Shown: positions 1-9,232, counted from the first letter of the stretch. The stretch: 52,546 nt of DNA from Blastomonas aquatica (GCF_014639875.1 NZ_BMGD01000008.1:1-52546); one strand, 5' to 3'. Notes: generated by a model not told the origin, from the sequence alone. Made by a program: numbers and translations.

Positions 1-633
1 CCTCCCGAAACCATACCACAACCCGTTTCTACCGCGCACAGGCGGGCCCCGCCCAGGACTGTTTCCTAAGAACAACTGCGCGCGCAGCACAAATTCCGGG
101 CCTGGGTGAGGCCACCAACTCATAACTGACCGTACGCGCGGGGCTGGCCGAGCAGATCCGGGTGATACACCGGCGCTCGTGCGGCGTCATTCGCCAGTTA
201 CAGGCCTGCGCAATCCCGGTGACGATCTCGGGGAGTGGCGTACAGGCATCTGCCGCCTTTACCGCCGCGGCCGACGAAGTTGGCGACTTTCCGACATTCA
301 CGCAACGTTTCCGCCGGCGTTGTTCCAAATATGAGCCAGGGCCGTCCTTGTTTGCCAGCAGTGAAGCGTGAAAACTGATCTCGGGGCGATGCCCCGAGAG
401 GGAGCTCGGGCATGAACGATCTGCGAAGGTGGGCAATGGGATACGAAGCCCGCTTCAAGTTGATGCGCCGCTCGTCTCTAGGAGGGCGGATAAACCACGA
501 CCAAGCTCCGGCTCGCCCAGCGTGGACAAAACCATGAAACCATGAAGGGACGCCAATGCCTTGCGCTGCGGTTATTGATCGACCCAAACGTTACCCATAG
601 GATAACAGGCTGTTGGAGGCGTCCACACCCCCG
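1..633. other. no confident gene
   Basis: Several short overlapping reading frames occur on both strands, but none has a convincing start, ribosome site or family motif. A plus-strand frame around 160-370 has a faint resemblance to the C-terminal part of an IS110-type transposase, too weak to call. It may be decayed mobile DNA or the end of a neighbouring region. Confidence 0.4.
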
Positions 634-1515
634 CTACTTTTGGTCGGGTGTGCTGCCCAGCATTCGAACGTGGCGGCGGGTCAGCAATGCACCCAGACCC
701 AGTAGCAGCGCAATCAATGCAAGGTCTGCTGCAGCGCTCAGGAACGGCCAGCGTGCAGACGTCCCTGCCTGGAAGACGAGATATGTCGGCCGCTTGATGC
801 GATAGCCGGCATCCTGGTATAGGCGTTCGAGCGCACCAGGAATGGCGGCTTCGCGTAAAAACCCCTTGATGACTCTGCGCTTCGCCGCAACGGCATCCTT
901 CGTCGGCGATACCTGGATAAAGACCTGGATATCCGACGGGTTCTCACCAACCGTCAAAGGAGCCACGTAAAGGTCACGCTCTGTGAATATCAGCCGTTCT
1001 CGATAATAGCCTATACGGTCGGTCCGCACCCATGCTCGAGCCTGAACCTCGCGCCCGGCGGCAGGGGCGGGATTTGTCAGTGAGAAACTGCGCACTGGCT
1101 GGTCATCGCCGGAAGATACCGATAGTCCGAACAGTGCCAGACCGACAGATACAATGAAAAACAGCCCGGACAGGATTGCGAGCCACTTGCCGAGAAAAGT
1201 ACCTCGCCTTGTCAGTAATCCGAGATTTGCCCGGCCATAGAGCCGTCGTCGCTCGCGCAGGCGCCAGCCGATCAGAAGCAGTGCAGGTAGAATGAGAAGC
1301 AAAGTCAGAAGAAAGATGGTCACTACCGGAAACATGCGGTCAAAGCGACGAAACTGCCACTCAGCCAGCCATGCAAATACGCCCGTATAGCTATAGGATT
1401 GCCAGACCAGGACAGCGATCACGAGCAGGCCCCAGGCTGTTGCAAACCATGAAATCCGGTGAACGCTGTAGCGAACTTCTGTGTCGGGGACTTCTGTTAT
1501 GCCATCTGCCAGCAT
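634..1515 (-). CDS. membrane protein of unknown function beside the exosortase V module
   Basis: The protein has about 293 residues. Hydrophobic segments lie near residues 25-43, 65-85 and 110-130, followed by a soluble region of about 100 residues, a last membrane helix and a short basic tail. I recognise no catalytic motif. The ATG at 1515 is chosen over the upstream one at 1533 because AGGAG lies five bases before it. It follows the EpsD-like gene on the same strand after about 36 bases, so the two are probably co-transcribed. A role in surface-protein sorting or polysaccharide assembly is inferred from position only. Confidence 0.7.
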   Translation of the reverse strand: MLADGITEVPDTEVRYSVHRISWFATAWGLLVIAVLVWQSYSYTGVFAWLAEWQFRRFDRMFPVVTIFLLTLLLILPALLLIGWRLRERRRLYGRANLGLLTRRGTFLGKWLAILSGLFFIVSVGLALFGLSVSSGDDQPVRSFSLTNPAPAAGREVQARAWVRTDRIGYYRERLIFTERDLYVAPLTVGENPSDIQVFIQVSPTKDAVAAKRRVIKGFLREAAIPGALERLYQDAGYRIKRPTYLVFQAGTSARWPFLSAAADLALIALLLGLGALLTRRHVRMLGSTPDQK

Positions 1516-1551
1516 CTTCACTCCTAGATGCAAGCAAGGTACACCATGGCC

Positions 1552-2289
1552 TTAACTTGCGCCCGGTCCGAAGCCGTACCTGTAGCGTACGCGCCCTTTT
1601 TCCCGGTAAGTCCTTATGATGCTCTCACTTTTCTGTCGGGTCAACTCGGCTTGTATATCGCGAGTTGCAAGCGCCGCCTGAATGCCAGGTTGAAGGCTGT
1701 ACGGCGTGCGCTGCACAAGCCGCCAATTTCGGCCGCCGAGAGAAACCTGCCCACCAGCCGATGTGGCTTCCAGCGCAAGGGCCTCTGTCTGGCCAATTTC
1801 GGCGCTATCCAGTGTGACAGGGCTGGCATCTGGCAGGTCGACCTGCTCGATCACGATCATCGCCCTGCGGGCATAGCGCCACGGCTGTTGTTCAAGGCGC
1901 CGAACGACTGCCTGCGCATCAGGCGAGGGTAGGTTCCTGCGAAGGCTCCTGTCGAGGGCTTCTGCAAGCAGCTGCTCATCTGCCCTGCGCCGGGCGAAAT
2001 GATACTCGCCGTCAGCCTGCAGCCCGAGGGTACGGGCTTCGGCAGCAAGTATCTTCCGGTTAATGAGCGAGTCGAGGACGGCGTTGGCCGATGATTGACT
2101 GACCTCGCCCGATGCCATGCCCTGAACACGCAGTTCCTGTTCGAGCTCGCGCTGTGTTATCTCGACCCCGTCGATCGCAGCGACAGCCTGTTTGCTCATT
2201 GTTTCGCTGTTACATGCCATCGCAAGCAGCCCGGCACAGGGTGCTACCCATCGTCGAAGCTGCTTGCCATGACGGCGCAGTCCGTCCAT
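1552..2289 (-). CDS. epsD: EpsD-like peptidyl-prolyl isomerase lipoprotein
   Basis: From the ATG at 2289 the protein has 245 residues. It begins with a basic n-region and a hydrophobic stretch ending in LLAMAC, a lipobox, so it is probably a lipoprotein exported and anchored by its Cys. The following segment (AAIDGVEITQRELEQEL) is the usual start of SurA/PpiC-type chaperone N-domains, and the rest is helical and charged. This matches EpsD-family isomerases found beside exosortases and polysaccharide loci; the parvulin catalytic part is not clearly recognisable. The open frame runs on upstream to 2637, but that extension is antisense to the accessory gene starting at 2299 and is probably untranslated. 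No good ribosome site is visible. Confidence 0.75.
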   Translation of the reverse strand: MDGLRRHGKQLRRWVAPCAGLLAMACNSETMSKQAVAAIDGVEITQRELEQELRVQGMASGEVSQSSANAVLDSLINRKILAAEARTLGLQADGEYHFARRRADEQLLAEALDRSLRRNLPSPDAQAVVRRLEQQPWRYARRAMIVIEQVDLPDASPVTLDSAEIGQTEALALEATSAGGQVSLGGRNWRLVQRTPYSLQPGIQAALATRDIQAELTRQKSESIIRTYREKGRVRYRYGFGPGAS

Positions 2290-2298
2290 CGCGGTCGT

Positions 2299-2544
2299 AT
2301 GGAAACGGCGTTTGACTGGCTGAGCGTTGCTGTCTTCGGCGCCATCGCGCTGACCTATCTGCATCGTTCCCTCATACTCACAATCCGCCCGGATCCCATA
2401 ATTGCTTATCTCCCTCCGGTCGCCGCCTGCGCTCTGGCCAACTGGCTTGGCAATGAAGGCGAAGGATTTGCTGCGTCTGGGATTCTGCTGGCTGCGGTCA
2501 TATACTACCTGCTCGTTCTTCGACCGATTGATGACTTTAGCTAG
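2299..2544 (+). CDS. exosortase V system accessory membrane protein
   Basis: This is a small protein of 81 residues with two to three hydrophobic segments. It has the pattern remembered for the accessory protein of the exosortase V sorting system: METxxDW at the start, then YLPP, then a central ANWLGNEG. It lies on the opposite strand to its neighbours. Its start is only 9 bases from the divergent start of the EpsD-like gene, and its stop overlaps the end of the EpsI gene by 8 bases. No strong ribosome site precedes it; an in-frame ATG at 2269 is an alternative start. Its biochemical role is unknown. Confidence 0.8.
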   Translation: METAFDWLSVAVFGAIALTYLHRSLILTIRPDPIIAYLPPVAACALANWLGNEGEGFAASGILLAAVIYYLLVLRPIDDFS

Positions 2545-3211
2545 CCGTTCCAAGCAATATCGCGTCGAGCTCTGGTGACGAATACTCGAGCAGCTCGGCT
2601 GCAAAATCCGCCAGCTGCCCTCTGTCTCGCGATGCATCGGCTGCCCTTTGTGACAAACGGACCAGAATTCCCCTCGTGCTGAAGCCGGTCAGCGCACCCT
2701 TTATGATGGCAGCCCGCTGCTGCCAGATATCCTGGGGAAAGCTGTCGCCCAGCCGGGTCCAGTAGAGCACTGCATCGCGACGGCTGCCACGCTCTGCCTC
2801 CAGGAAGCCGGCAGGGATGTTTCTTCCGCCAGCCTGTAGTTCATAGCTCTCCTGCCGCTTGATGCTAAATCCTGATGCCGGATAGCATGTTTCGGGGCGA
2901 TGAAGCTGCGATGCAAAGCCCTGTACAGCGTCCTGAGCGATGACCAGAGTAATTGGCGGTGAGCGTCCGTCAACGAACCGGCGGATGACAACCTCTCCAT
3001 AGGTCTGGTCGGTCAACCCGTCATCGGGCGGAAGGATCGCATCTACAGTTGTCTGACCGGCCCATCCCGCCACTTGCTTTGGCAATTGGCCGGCAATCTT
3101 GGGGCCATTTGCACTATTGCGCCTGCCCGCGCCGACAGGGCCCAGCGCCAAGCCTGCGGCTCCGCCTGCAGCCAGAATCCCGGCGAGGATCAGTTCACGG
3201 CGGGTCGGCAA
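2537..3211 (-). CDS. epsI: exosortase-associated protein EpsI, V-type
   Basis: EpsI proteins act with exosortases at the outer face of the inner membrane; the exact reaction is not settled. An N-terminal hydrophobic segment (ELILAGILAAGGAAG) follows basic residues and would anchor or export the protein. The centre carries the EpsI hallmark around HRPETCYPASGF, with the conserved Cys. No ATG fits: the frame is open far upstream, but that part is antisense-like and overlaps the exosortase. The most reasonable start is TTG at 3211, overlapping the exosortase stop by about 22 bases, which suggests translational coupling. It gives 224 residues, close to the family size. Confidence 0.8.
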   Translation of the reverse strand: MPTRRELILAGILAAGGAAGLALGPVGAGRRNSANGPKIAGQLPKQVAGWAGQTTVDAILPPDDGLTDQTYGEVVIRRFVDGRSPPITLVIAQDAVQGFASQLHRPETCYPASGFSIKRQESYELQAGGRNIPAGFLEAERGSRRDAVLYWTRLGDSFPQDIWQQRAAIIKGALTGFSTRGILVRLSQRAADASRDRGQLADFAAELLEYSSPELDAILLGTAS

Positions 3212-4089
3212 GCCGGATTCGCTCTTTGGAGCACAACAAGCTCGATGCCGCGAGCTACACCCACCAGCATGGCAAGCGCGATTATAAAGCTCAGGATGCC
3301 CGACAACGGATGGATAAGGCCCCCAAGCGGTGCCGGGCCAGACAGATCGACAAGCGCTATCAGGCACAGGACCCTGAGGAGGTTTGCGACCAGCGCTATA
3401 GGTATGGCTAGCGCTGAAATGAGGACAATCCCTTTGAGGTGCGAACGGTATACCCAAAAGGCAAACAGAAATCCTATCGCAACAAGACTGATCGTTGAAT
3501 TCACGCCGGCACATGCCGCCTCGACGCTAAGCAGATACTGGTTCACCACAATGTTCCCTTCCTCCAGCGCTGCATCTATGCCGATCCATCTCGAAATCTC
3601 GACTGACCATTGCGACAGCCAGCCGCGCAACAGTGCGTTAAGATATGCCGACAGGGCATATGGCAGCGGTACGACCAGGGCTAGAAAGATCAGCGGTATC
3701 CGACATGCTCGCACCATGGCCCAGCCAGCCATGGCATACAGGACGGTCACTGAGATCACCCACGCCATCAACGCGATCACCGTAATGCTGTCGATCATGA
3801 TCGCCACGAGATAGAGAGGCAGGGACAAGGCCAGTATGGCCGCCCAGACCGCAGGCGTGCCGGAACGGCTCTGTACCCTGCTGTCGCGTGCCATGCGCCA
3901 CACGGTCCATAAGCCGAACAGCAGAATCAGCGGAGAAAGCGAGCCCGCCTCGCTTCGCCATGTCTGACGGGCCAGTGCCGCGGCAGCTGGCAGCAGCAGC
4001 ACCACCAGACCTGCACTTGCGATCCAACCTTCAGGGATCGTCCAGCGGGGATGCGAACCTGAGCTGGATGTCGGACCGAGTGAAATCAA
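3190..4089 (-). CDS. xrtV: exosortase V (XrtV), transpeptidase-like membrane protease
   Basis: Exosortases are multi-pass membrane cysteine proteases that recognise PEP-CTERM tails and cleave or transfer the protein at the cell surface. This one has 299 residues and about eight membrane segments. The catalytic triad is visible: Cys193 in EAACAGVNS, Arg239 in ALVANLLRV and His260 in GGLIHPLSG. Size and spacing fit the family. The V type is assigned from the neighbours (V-type EpsI, the 81-residue accessory protein). The likely substrate in this window is the PEP-CTERM protein at 42294-42956. Confidence 0.93.
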   Translation of the reverse strand: MISLGPTSSSGSHPRWTIPEGWIASAGLVVLLLPAAAALARQTWRSEAGSLSPLILLFGLWTVWRMARDSRVQSRSGTPAVWAAILALSLPLYLVAIMIDSITVIALMAWVISVTVLYAMAGWAMVRACRIPLIFLALVVPLPYALSAYLNALLRGWLSQWSVEISRWIGIDAALEEGNIVVNQYLLSVEAACAGVNSTISLVAIGFLFAFWVYRSHLKGIVLISALAIPIALVANLLRVLCLIALVDLSGPAPLGGLIHPLSGILSFIIALAMLVGVARGIELVVLQRANPACRPAVN

Positions 4090-4154
4090 GCGATCATTGC
4101 CTTTGGGATACGCGACACGATCTCGACTGGGTCGACATCTTGTCTTTTACCCGC

Positions 4155-5564
4155 TCAGGCAACAGCGGCCTCACGCAACGCTACTTCGTCTGCTGAAATC
4201 AGCGATGCGGGTCTATCCGGGGCGACGGTCAGACCGAGAAGGTGAGTGATAGTGGGGTGGACACGTTGCAGAGACACCGGCGATTCCAGCTGGGAAGGGC
4301 GCACGCCTGGTGCCTTTACCCAGAACAGGCCATCGGGACTGTGCATTCCGCTCCGCAGCGCGTCCAGCGGGTAGAACAGCTCCGAAAATGGCAAGAGCGT
4401 GTTGCTTGACCGGTTGCGCACAAGGCTTGGCCCCGGATCGCTGCTGAGCTTGCAGCCTGCATCGACCTTCAGGCCGATCGGCGCGGCCCACATGACCTGC
4501 TGGCCGTCATCCAGTGTCAGACCCTCCAGCTTGGCGGCGACAGACATAGCTTCAGCCTCGGTGCGGCAGTGGAGAAGAAACTCCTGCGACATGACAGGTG
4601 CGTACTCGCATTCTTCGTCGATGCCGGCAAAATCGAGCAACTGGCGGATATCGCGATGGCGGAAAATCTGGCGTCCGTGATCATCTTCATATGTCAGCAT
4701 TGGCTGCTGGCTGAGCGCTGTGCACAGCATGACCGCAGTGTCGGGGCCGGCCAGCGCCAGAGCCTGGCCGACAATCCGGTCCATGTTACGGTAGCCTTCA
4801 AGGATTGTGTCGCGGAAGGTATCGCGATCCTGCTCACGCGGCGGGATCTTGAAGAGTTCCGGTTCCATCTCGCGCCAGTGGAAATGCTGAAAATGGGCAG
4901 TGGAGTTTATGAAGAAACTCGCAAACTGCGGACGCTCCCTGCGATAGACACCGCAAAACAGGTCCCATTGAAGCCGATCGAGGATGAGCGCTCTGCGCCA
5001 CTTGGTAGGATTGCGCCTTTCACCTACAAGCTGAGCGATCGTTGCGCGGATCGTGTCCATGTTCAGTCCGTTGGCGATCATGAATTTTCCGAACCTAGCC
5101 ATGGCCAGGGCCGAGACCTGTGGGCGTCCACTGTGTTCCTGGACAAACGTTCGCACAACATCGGTGAACGGACGGAAATAGCTGTCAGGCGAATCAGGAA
5201 CGCCTGTCGCCCAAGGATCGGGAAGAAAATGGCCGCGGAAAACAGATTTGTCGAACCCGGCGTTCATGCTGCCGCAAACCCAGCTCTTGCCACCGACTGC
5301 GCCCAAATCATCCCAGATACGCCTTGCGTGAAGTGCCCCCCCGTCATTGAGATGGAAGCACTTGTGCTCGCTGAACGGCATCCCGGTGTGGACCGTAACC
5401 CATTGAATCCAGGGTTCTAGATTGGGCGGTGTCTCTTCGGCATCCGTAACGCAGCACATCGACGTGGCGCGCAGGCGCTCAAAATTGGGAAGGTGTCCTG
5501 CGCTAATAAAGCGATCCATAAGCCGCGGCGACAGTTCGTTGAACTCGAGCATCAAAACACGCAT
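4155..5564 (-). CDS. alkaline-phosphatase-superfamily protein
   Basis: The protein has 469 residues and no signal peptide. The start (VLMLEFNELSPRLMDRF) and the pattern MDRIVGQALALAGPDTAVMLCTA in the middle resemble proteins of the type I phosphodiesterase/alkaline-phosphatase superfamily often found in polysaccharide loci. Metal ligands cannot be assigned with confidence, and the usual DHG-type motif is altered near EDDHGRQIFRHRDI. A GTG lies at 5570, but the ATG at 5564 is preferred because AAGGA lies eight bases before it. The gene sits 65 bases upstream of the exosortase on the same strand. It might act on a phosphate or sulfate ester of the polymer, but that is a guess. Confidence 0.7.
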   Translation of the reverse strand: MRVLMLEFNELSPRLMDRFISAGHLPNFERLRATSMCCVTDAEETPPNLEPWIQWVTVHTGMPFSEHKCFHLNDGGALHARRIWDDLGAVGGKSWVCGSMNAGFDKSVFRGHFLPDPWATGVPDSPDSYFRPFTDVVRTFVQEHSGRPQVSALAMARFGKFMIANGLNMDTIRATIAQLVGERRNPTKWRRALILDRLQWDLFCGVYRRERPQFASFFINSTAHFQHFHWREMEPELFKIPPREQDRDTFRDTILEGYRNMDRIVGQALALAGPDTAVMLCTALSQQPMLTYEDDHGRQIFRHRDIRQLLDFAGIDEECEYAPVMSQEFLLHCRTEAEAMSVAAKLEGLTLDDGQQVMWAAPIGLKVDAGCKLSSDPGPSLVRNRSSNTLLPFSELFYPLDALRSGMHSPDGLFWVKAPGVRPSQLESPVSLQRVHPTITHLLGLTVAPDRPASLISADEVALREAAVA

Positions 5565-5860
5565 GAGCACAATCCTTCTTCTGCTGATTGCAACCTAGCT
5601 TCCATTTGCCGGAGAGTCATCTGCATTCGTGGGCTATAGTATGACGCTACCCATAGCCATAAGCGAGCGATTGCCGAATCGACATATCGCTGCTTAGGTT
5701 GCGCCAGGCAGCCTGGCACTTGCGAGAGACTGTGGGGAACCAGCACAAAGATTGCCAATCTTCGTTCATGCCATTGTCACAAGCAAAGTGTACTCTTTGA
5801 AATAAATCAACAGTAAATTTTTAAAATTACGAGTAATGTCAGCGGAATAGGGCCACTTTC

Positions 5861-6481
5861 ATGGTGCATAGATTCGACAACAGGCTTTCTCTAAGCAATG
5901 GGAAAACACACTTATCTTTTGAATTGGGCGGTAAGCTTATATCTTACGCGTACATTAGAAAAAATGCGTGCAAAACCTTCAAAATAGCGCTGGGATTTGA
6001 GAATGGCGCAGATATCCGCGAGGTATCCAAAGCTTTTCCCGATCGAAAGGGCGCTCATCATGATGCAACAATCTTCGTGTATAGAGACCCTATTGAAAGA
6101 ATCATGAGTCTATACAGAAATAAGATTTTGGAAAAAAAACAAAATCAAGATATAATGCGATCTATTACAAGCAATCTTGGGGTCGATGAGATCGATTTTG
6201 AAACGTTCATCACATTCTGTCGTTTAAAAGTAGATCCACATACTTGGAGTCAAAGATCTCACTTGAAGAGAATAAATTACACTCACGCCATTAAGATGGA
6301 TTATCTTTATGAGGCAATGGTGAGTATCGTGGGCGCAGAGCATGCTGCCCCGTTCAAGCAGAAAAACAATAGCTCAACTCCTGTCGATATTACCATTTCT
6401 CAAGATTCATTATCAATTTTGCATAAAATATACGCAGACGATTTTAAAATGATCAAAAATATCGAAAAAAAAGACCGATAA
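5861..6481 (+). CDS. sulfotransferase family 2-like protein
   Basis: The protein has 206 residues. The start of a PAPS-binding loop is suggested by YIRKNACKTFK (residues 31-41), and the 3'-phosphate contact by YRDPIERIMSLYRNK near residue 73; both are typical of carbohydrate-type sulfotransferases that use PAPS. An AGGG element lies eight bases before the ATG. The base composition is clearly more AT-rich than the flanking genes, which suggests recent acquisition. It is divergent from the AlkP-like gene and convergent with the next sulfotransferase. The acceptor is unknown; a sugar of the exopolysaccharide is likely from context. Confidence 0.75.
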   Translation: MVHRFDNRLSLSNGKTHLSFELGGKLISYAYIRKNACKTFKIALGFENGADIREVSKAFPDRKGAHHDATIFVYRDPIERIMSLYRNKILEKKQNQDIMRSITSNLGVDEIDFETFITFCRLKVDPHTWSQRSHLKRINYTHAIKMDYLYEAMVSIVGAEHAAPFKQKNNSSTPVDITISQDSLSILHKIYADDFKMIKNIEKKDR

Positions 6482-6553
6482 ATATCTTTGCCTCCGAGCT
6501 ACACTGTGAACAGTAGAAAGTGTATGCGCCTAAAGTATAGATGGTAACTAACA

Positions 6554-7414
6554 TTATTCATTTCGCAATAGGTCTTGCGCTTCCTGAGAAAACTCACTTT
6601 TCAGTACGCATTCGATGACCTCTTCGTAATTATCAACTATTTCTGAAAGGGGAGAATCAGTAGTTTTTCCAAAATTGATCTGAGGTAAATGCTCATCAAT
6701 TTCAAGAAACTGGCAGGTCCTTTGCGCAGCCACTACTGGATTGCGCTGGATATCTTGTTCGTAGCTAAGCCTGAGAATTTTGCAGTTCTCAACTGCATCA
6801 TGGGCCTTAGCGAAGAAGTCACGATATTGGTAAAACGCGTCGAGCAATGTTGTGTGACGATGGCCAACGTAAATTCTTGCCGGATTTATTCGGATTTTAT
6901 GAGCAGCAACGTGTTCTTTTGATTGAATGTGAAACTTTTGACGCTGCGTTGCGATAAGATGAGAAACTAATTTTCGGAGATAATTTCGTTCAAGAAAGAT
7001 AAACCGATCAAATCCCAAATGTCTAAGTCGCGTAATGTACTCTTCAATATCAGTTTTCATTATTTCTGCATGATAATCCTGCATTTCGGTGCCGAAAATT
7101 CGACCGCTAGCGCGGCGCTTCATGCGATTTTGCAATTCGCGTATGCCCTCATCAAGGTCGAACGCCCCATAGAGATCTGCAAAGCCATACTCACTTTTCT
7201 TTTCAATCTGATGGAGCTTTTTCTCCTGCGTCTCACCATCCCAAAAAACGTCCTGATGTTGATCCATCATGTCTCCGAGCAAAGTGCTCCCACTGCGTCC
7301 ATTATGAAGCATCAGAACGTTACCAGTGCGGCGTGGCCGCCTGATGAACGACTGGATCGTCGACGAGAGAGCTCTGGGACCACGTTCCCGAAGTTTCGTT
7401 AATGTTCCGGTCAT
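6554..7414 (-). CDS. sulfotransferase
   Basis: The protein has 286 residues from the ATG at 7414, chosen because GGAG lies seven bases before it; an upstream in-frame start at 7447 has none. The PAPS 5'-phosphosulfate loop is visible as MLHNGRSGSTLLGDMM, and FIFLERNYLRKLVSHL has the position of the 3'-phosphate motif. The rest is helical and charged, as in Stf0/carbohydrate sulfotransferases. It is the last of a same-strand run galU - sulfotransferase - sulfotransferase. The substrate is unknown. Confidence 0.82.
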   Translation of the reverse strand: MTGTLTKLRERGPRALSSTIQSFIRRPRRTGNVLMLHNGRSGSTLLGDMMDQHQDVFWDGETQEKKLHQIEKKSEYGFADLYGAFDLDEGIRELQNRMKRRASGRIFGTEMQDYHAEIMKTDIEEYITRLRHLGFDRFIFLERNYLRKLVSHLIATQRQKFHIQSKEHVAAHKIRINPARIYVGHRHTTLLDAFYQYRDFFAKAHDAVENCKILRLSYEQDIQRNPVVAAQRTCQFLEIDEHLPQINFGKTTDSPLSEIVDNYEEVIECVLKSEFSQEAQDLLRNE

Positions 7415-7473
7415 GTTTAGCTCCAATTTTTGGTAGATTCCCTGCAAAGCAATTCAGCCAAGTGACCAAATGA

Positions 7474-8265
7474 TCATGCCCCATCGACGCTGCGGGCCCA
7501 TTCGCGGGCCTCTGCATAGTTCCCAATAAATTCTACGGCACTTCGATCAGCAATTTTTTTGAGCTGCGTTTTCGCGGGCCTCTGCTCGAGGTCGAGTGAT
7601 TGCAGGAGATTTGCAATGGTAGCCGATTGGAGCTCCGGAGTTGCAAGATCTCTTTCATATTCGATTGCTTTGTGTGGGATGCTGGCCAGCGCTTCAGCTT
7701 CCTTGACGTCAAGGGCGCTTCTATTGCGAATGCCACGCTCAAGTTCTGCCCGGTCGATTATGAGGCAAGTGTTTTCCGGCCGGTCATCCCGTTTGTGATA
7801 GGCTCCTCGGGCCCTGGCCAGACAGCCAGAAATATAATGGTCGAACTTGCTCGTTCTACGAAGCGCGATAATTTGCCAACCGTCGTCATACATAGCCTTT
7901 AGAAATTGCCTCGGGTCAACTGGACGCGCACCTTGTTCGATCCTGTCATGATCGAGTTGGTAAATCTTGACATGGCAAACGACATTCTCGTCGGCAAATT
8001 TGCGGGCGATTCCTTTGATGTAGGCTATTGGGAAACGGACCTTTTCGTTGGGTGCACCCAGAACCTCACCCTTGCCGTGAAAATACCCGGTCGATTCCAG
8101 CAAAGATTCCAGTAGCGTACTTCCTGTACGCCCCTGAGCGAATATCAGAATTCTGCGCGATTTTGGGGCACGAGAGAAGATAGACCGGAAATAAGCTTTC
8201 AATTCGCGCTTGATGCGCCAGCGGTCTTCACGCGAGATTGTAAATGCCACTTCAGGCTCCAACAT
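7474..8265 (-). CDS. sulfotransferase
   Basis: The protein has 263 residues. The PAPS loop FAQGRTGSTLLESLLES lies at about residues 43-59, and IIALRRTSKFDHYISG near residue 137 has the form of the 3'-phosphate site. It resembles its neighbour at 6554 in size and motif style (Stf0-like) but not closely in sequence, so a recent tandem copy is unlikely. It lies 85 bases after galU and 59 bases before the next sulfotransferase. The ribosome site is weak. Confidence 0.82.
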   Translation of the reverse strand: MLEPEVAFTISREDRWRIKRELKAYFRSIFSRAPKSRRILIFAQGRTGSTLLESLLESTGYFHGKGEVLGAPNEKVRFPIAYIKGIARKFADENVVCHVKIYQLDHDRIEQGARPVDPRQFLKAMYDDGWQIIALRRTSKFDHYISGCLARARGAYHKRDDRPENTCLIIDRAELERGIRNRSALDVKEAEALASIPHKAIEYERDLATPELQSATIANLLQSLDLEQRPAKTQLKKIADRSAVEFIGNYAEAREWARSVDGA

Positions 8266-8350
8266 CTAACGGTCCGGTGAGCCAGCGAAGCAATTGGTTC
8301 GGATATAGTACCCTAGTTAAAAGGCATCCCCATCTTTTTGACTGCTCACC

Positions 8351-9232
8351 TCAGTCCAGTCGTTGGGTTTCTTCCGAAAGTCGGTCCAGAATAGCACGTA
8401 CATCCGCTCTCATGTCAACCCGCAGCAGTGCCAATGCGAGGGTTGCTTCGACGAAGCCAAGTTTGCTCCCGCAATCATAACGTTTACCGTCAAATGTCAC
8501 GGCATTGAAGGGCTGCGTTCCAATCAGCTTGGCCATTGCGTCGGTCAGCTGGATTTCACCGCCCGCACCCTTACCTTGATGTTCCAGGATCTGCATGATC
8601 TCCGGCTGAAGGATGTATCTTCCTGAAATGATCTTGTTGGAAGGGGCTTGATCGACGGGAGGTTTTTCCACGAGGCCGCGCACTTCAGTGAGGTTGCCAC
8701 TAATCTCTCCAGGGGAGATGACGCCATAGCTGGATACGTCCTCAGGCTTGACTTCAAGAACACTGATCAGGTTTCCGCCGACCTGCTCATAGGCATCAAC
8801 CATCTGCTTCATGCAAGATTGCTCACCAACCATCAATTCGTCTGGCAACAGGATTGCGAACGGTTCGTCGCCTATGATCGATCGGGCACACCAGATCGCA
8901 TGGCCCAGTCCAAGGGGGACCTGCTGGCGCACCGCAAGGATGTTCCCAGGCGTGAACCGGGCCGAATCGAGGATTGACAGATCCTTGCCTCGTTCACGCA
9001 TCGTCGCCTCGAGCTCGTAGGCGATGTCAAAATGGTCTACGATGGCGGTTTTGCCTCGTCCCGTGATGAAGATCATCTCCTCAATGCCTGCCTCGCGGGC
9101 TTCATCGACCGCATATTGAATGAGTGGCCGATCAACAATGGGCAGAAGTTCTTTCGGGATAACCTTTGTCGCGGGCAGGAAACGAGTGCCTAATCCCGCA
9201 ACCGGAAAAACTGCTTTTCGTACAGGCTTCAT
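8351..9232 (-). CDS. galU: UTP--glucose-1-phosphate uridylyltransferase
   Basis: It makes UDP-glucose from UTP and glucose-1-phosphate in the cytoplasm. The protein has 293 residues, the usual GalU length. The nucleotide-binding start is clear (FPVAGLGTRFLPATKVIPKEL, split here by the family loop), and later family blocks include GLGHAIWCA, FAILLPDEL, GRYILQPEI and FDGKRYDCGSKLG. AAGG lies about nine bases before the ATG. It supplies the UDP-glucose that the Ugd enzyme at 10557 oxidises, and that glycosyltransferases may use directly. Confidence 0.97.
   Translation of the reverse strand: MKPVRKAVFPVAGLGTRFLPATKVIPKELLPIVDRPLIQYAVDEAREAGIEEMIFITGRGKTAIVDHFDIAYELEATMRERGKDLSILDSARFTPGNILAVRQQVPLGLGHAIWCARSIIGDEPFAILLPDELMVGEQSCMKQMVDAYEQVGGNLISVLEVKPEDVSSYGVISPGEISGNLTEVRGLVEKPPVDQAPSNKIISGRYILQPEIMQILEHQGKGAGGEIQLTDAMAKLIGTQPFNAVTFDGKRYDCGSKLGFVEATLALALLRVDMRADVRAILDRLSEETQRLD

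Noticed and set aside
1-633. IS110-like transposase fragment
   Set aside because: Similarity rests on a few residues near 230-300 and could be chance.
4569-5420. 283-codon open frame on the plus strand
   Set aside because: Antisense of the alkaline-phosphatase-like gene, with no ribosome site or known motif.
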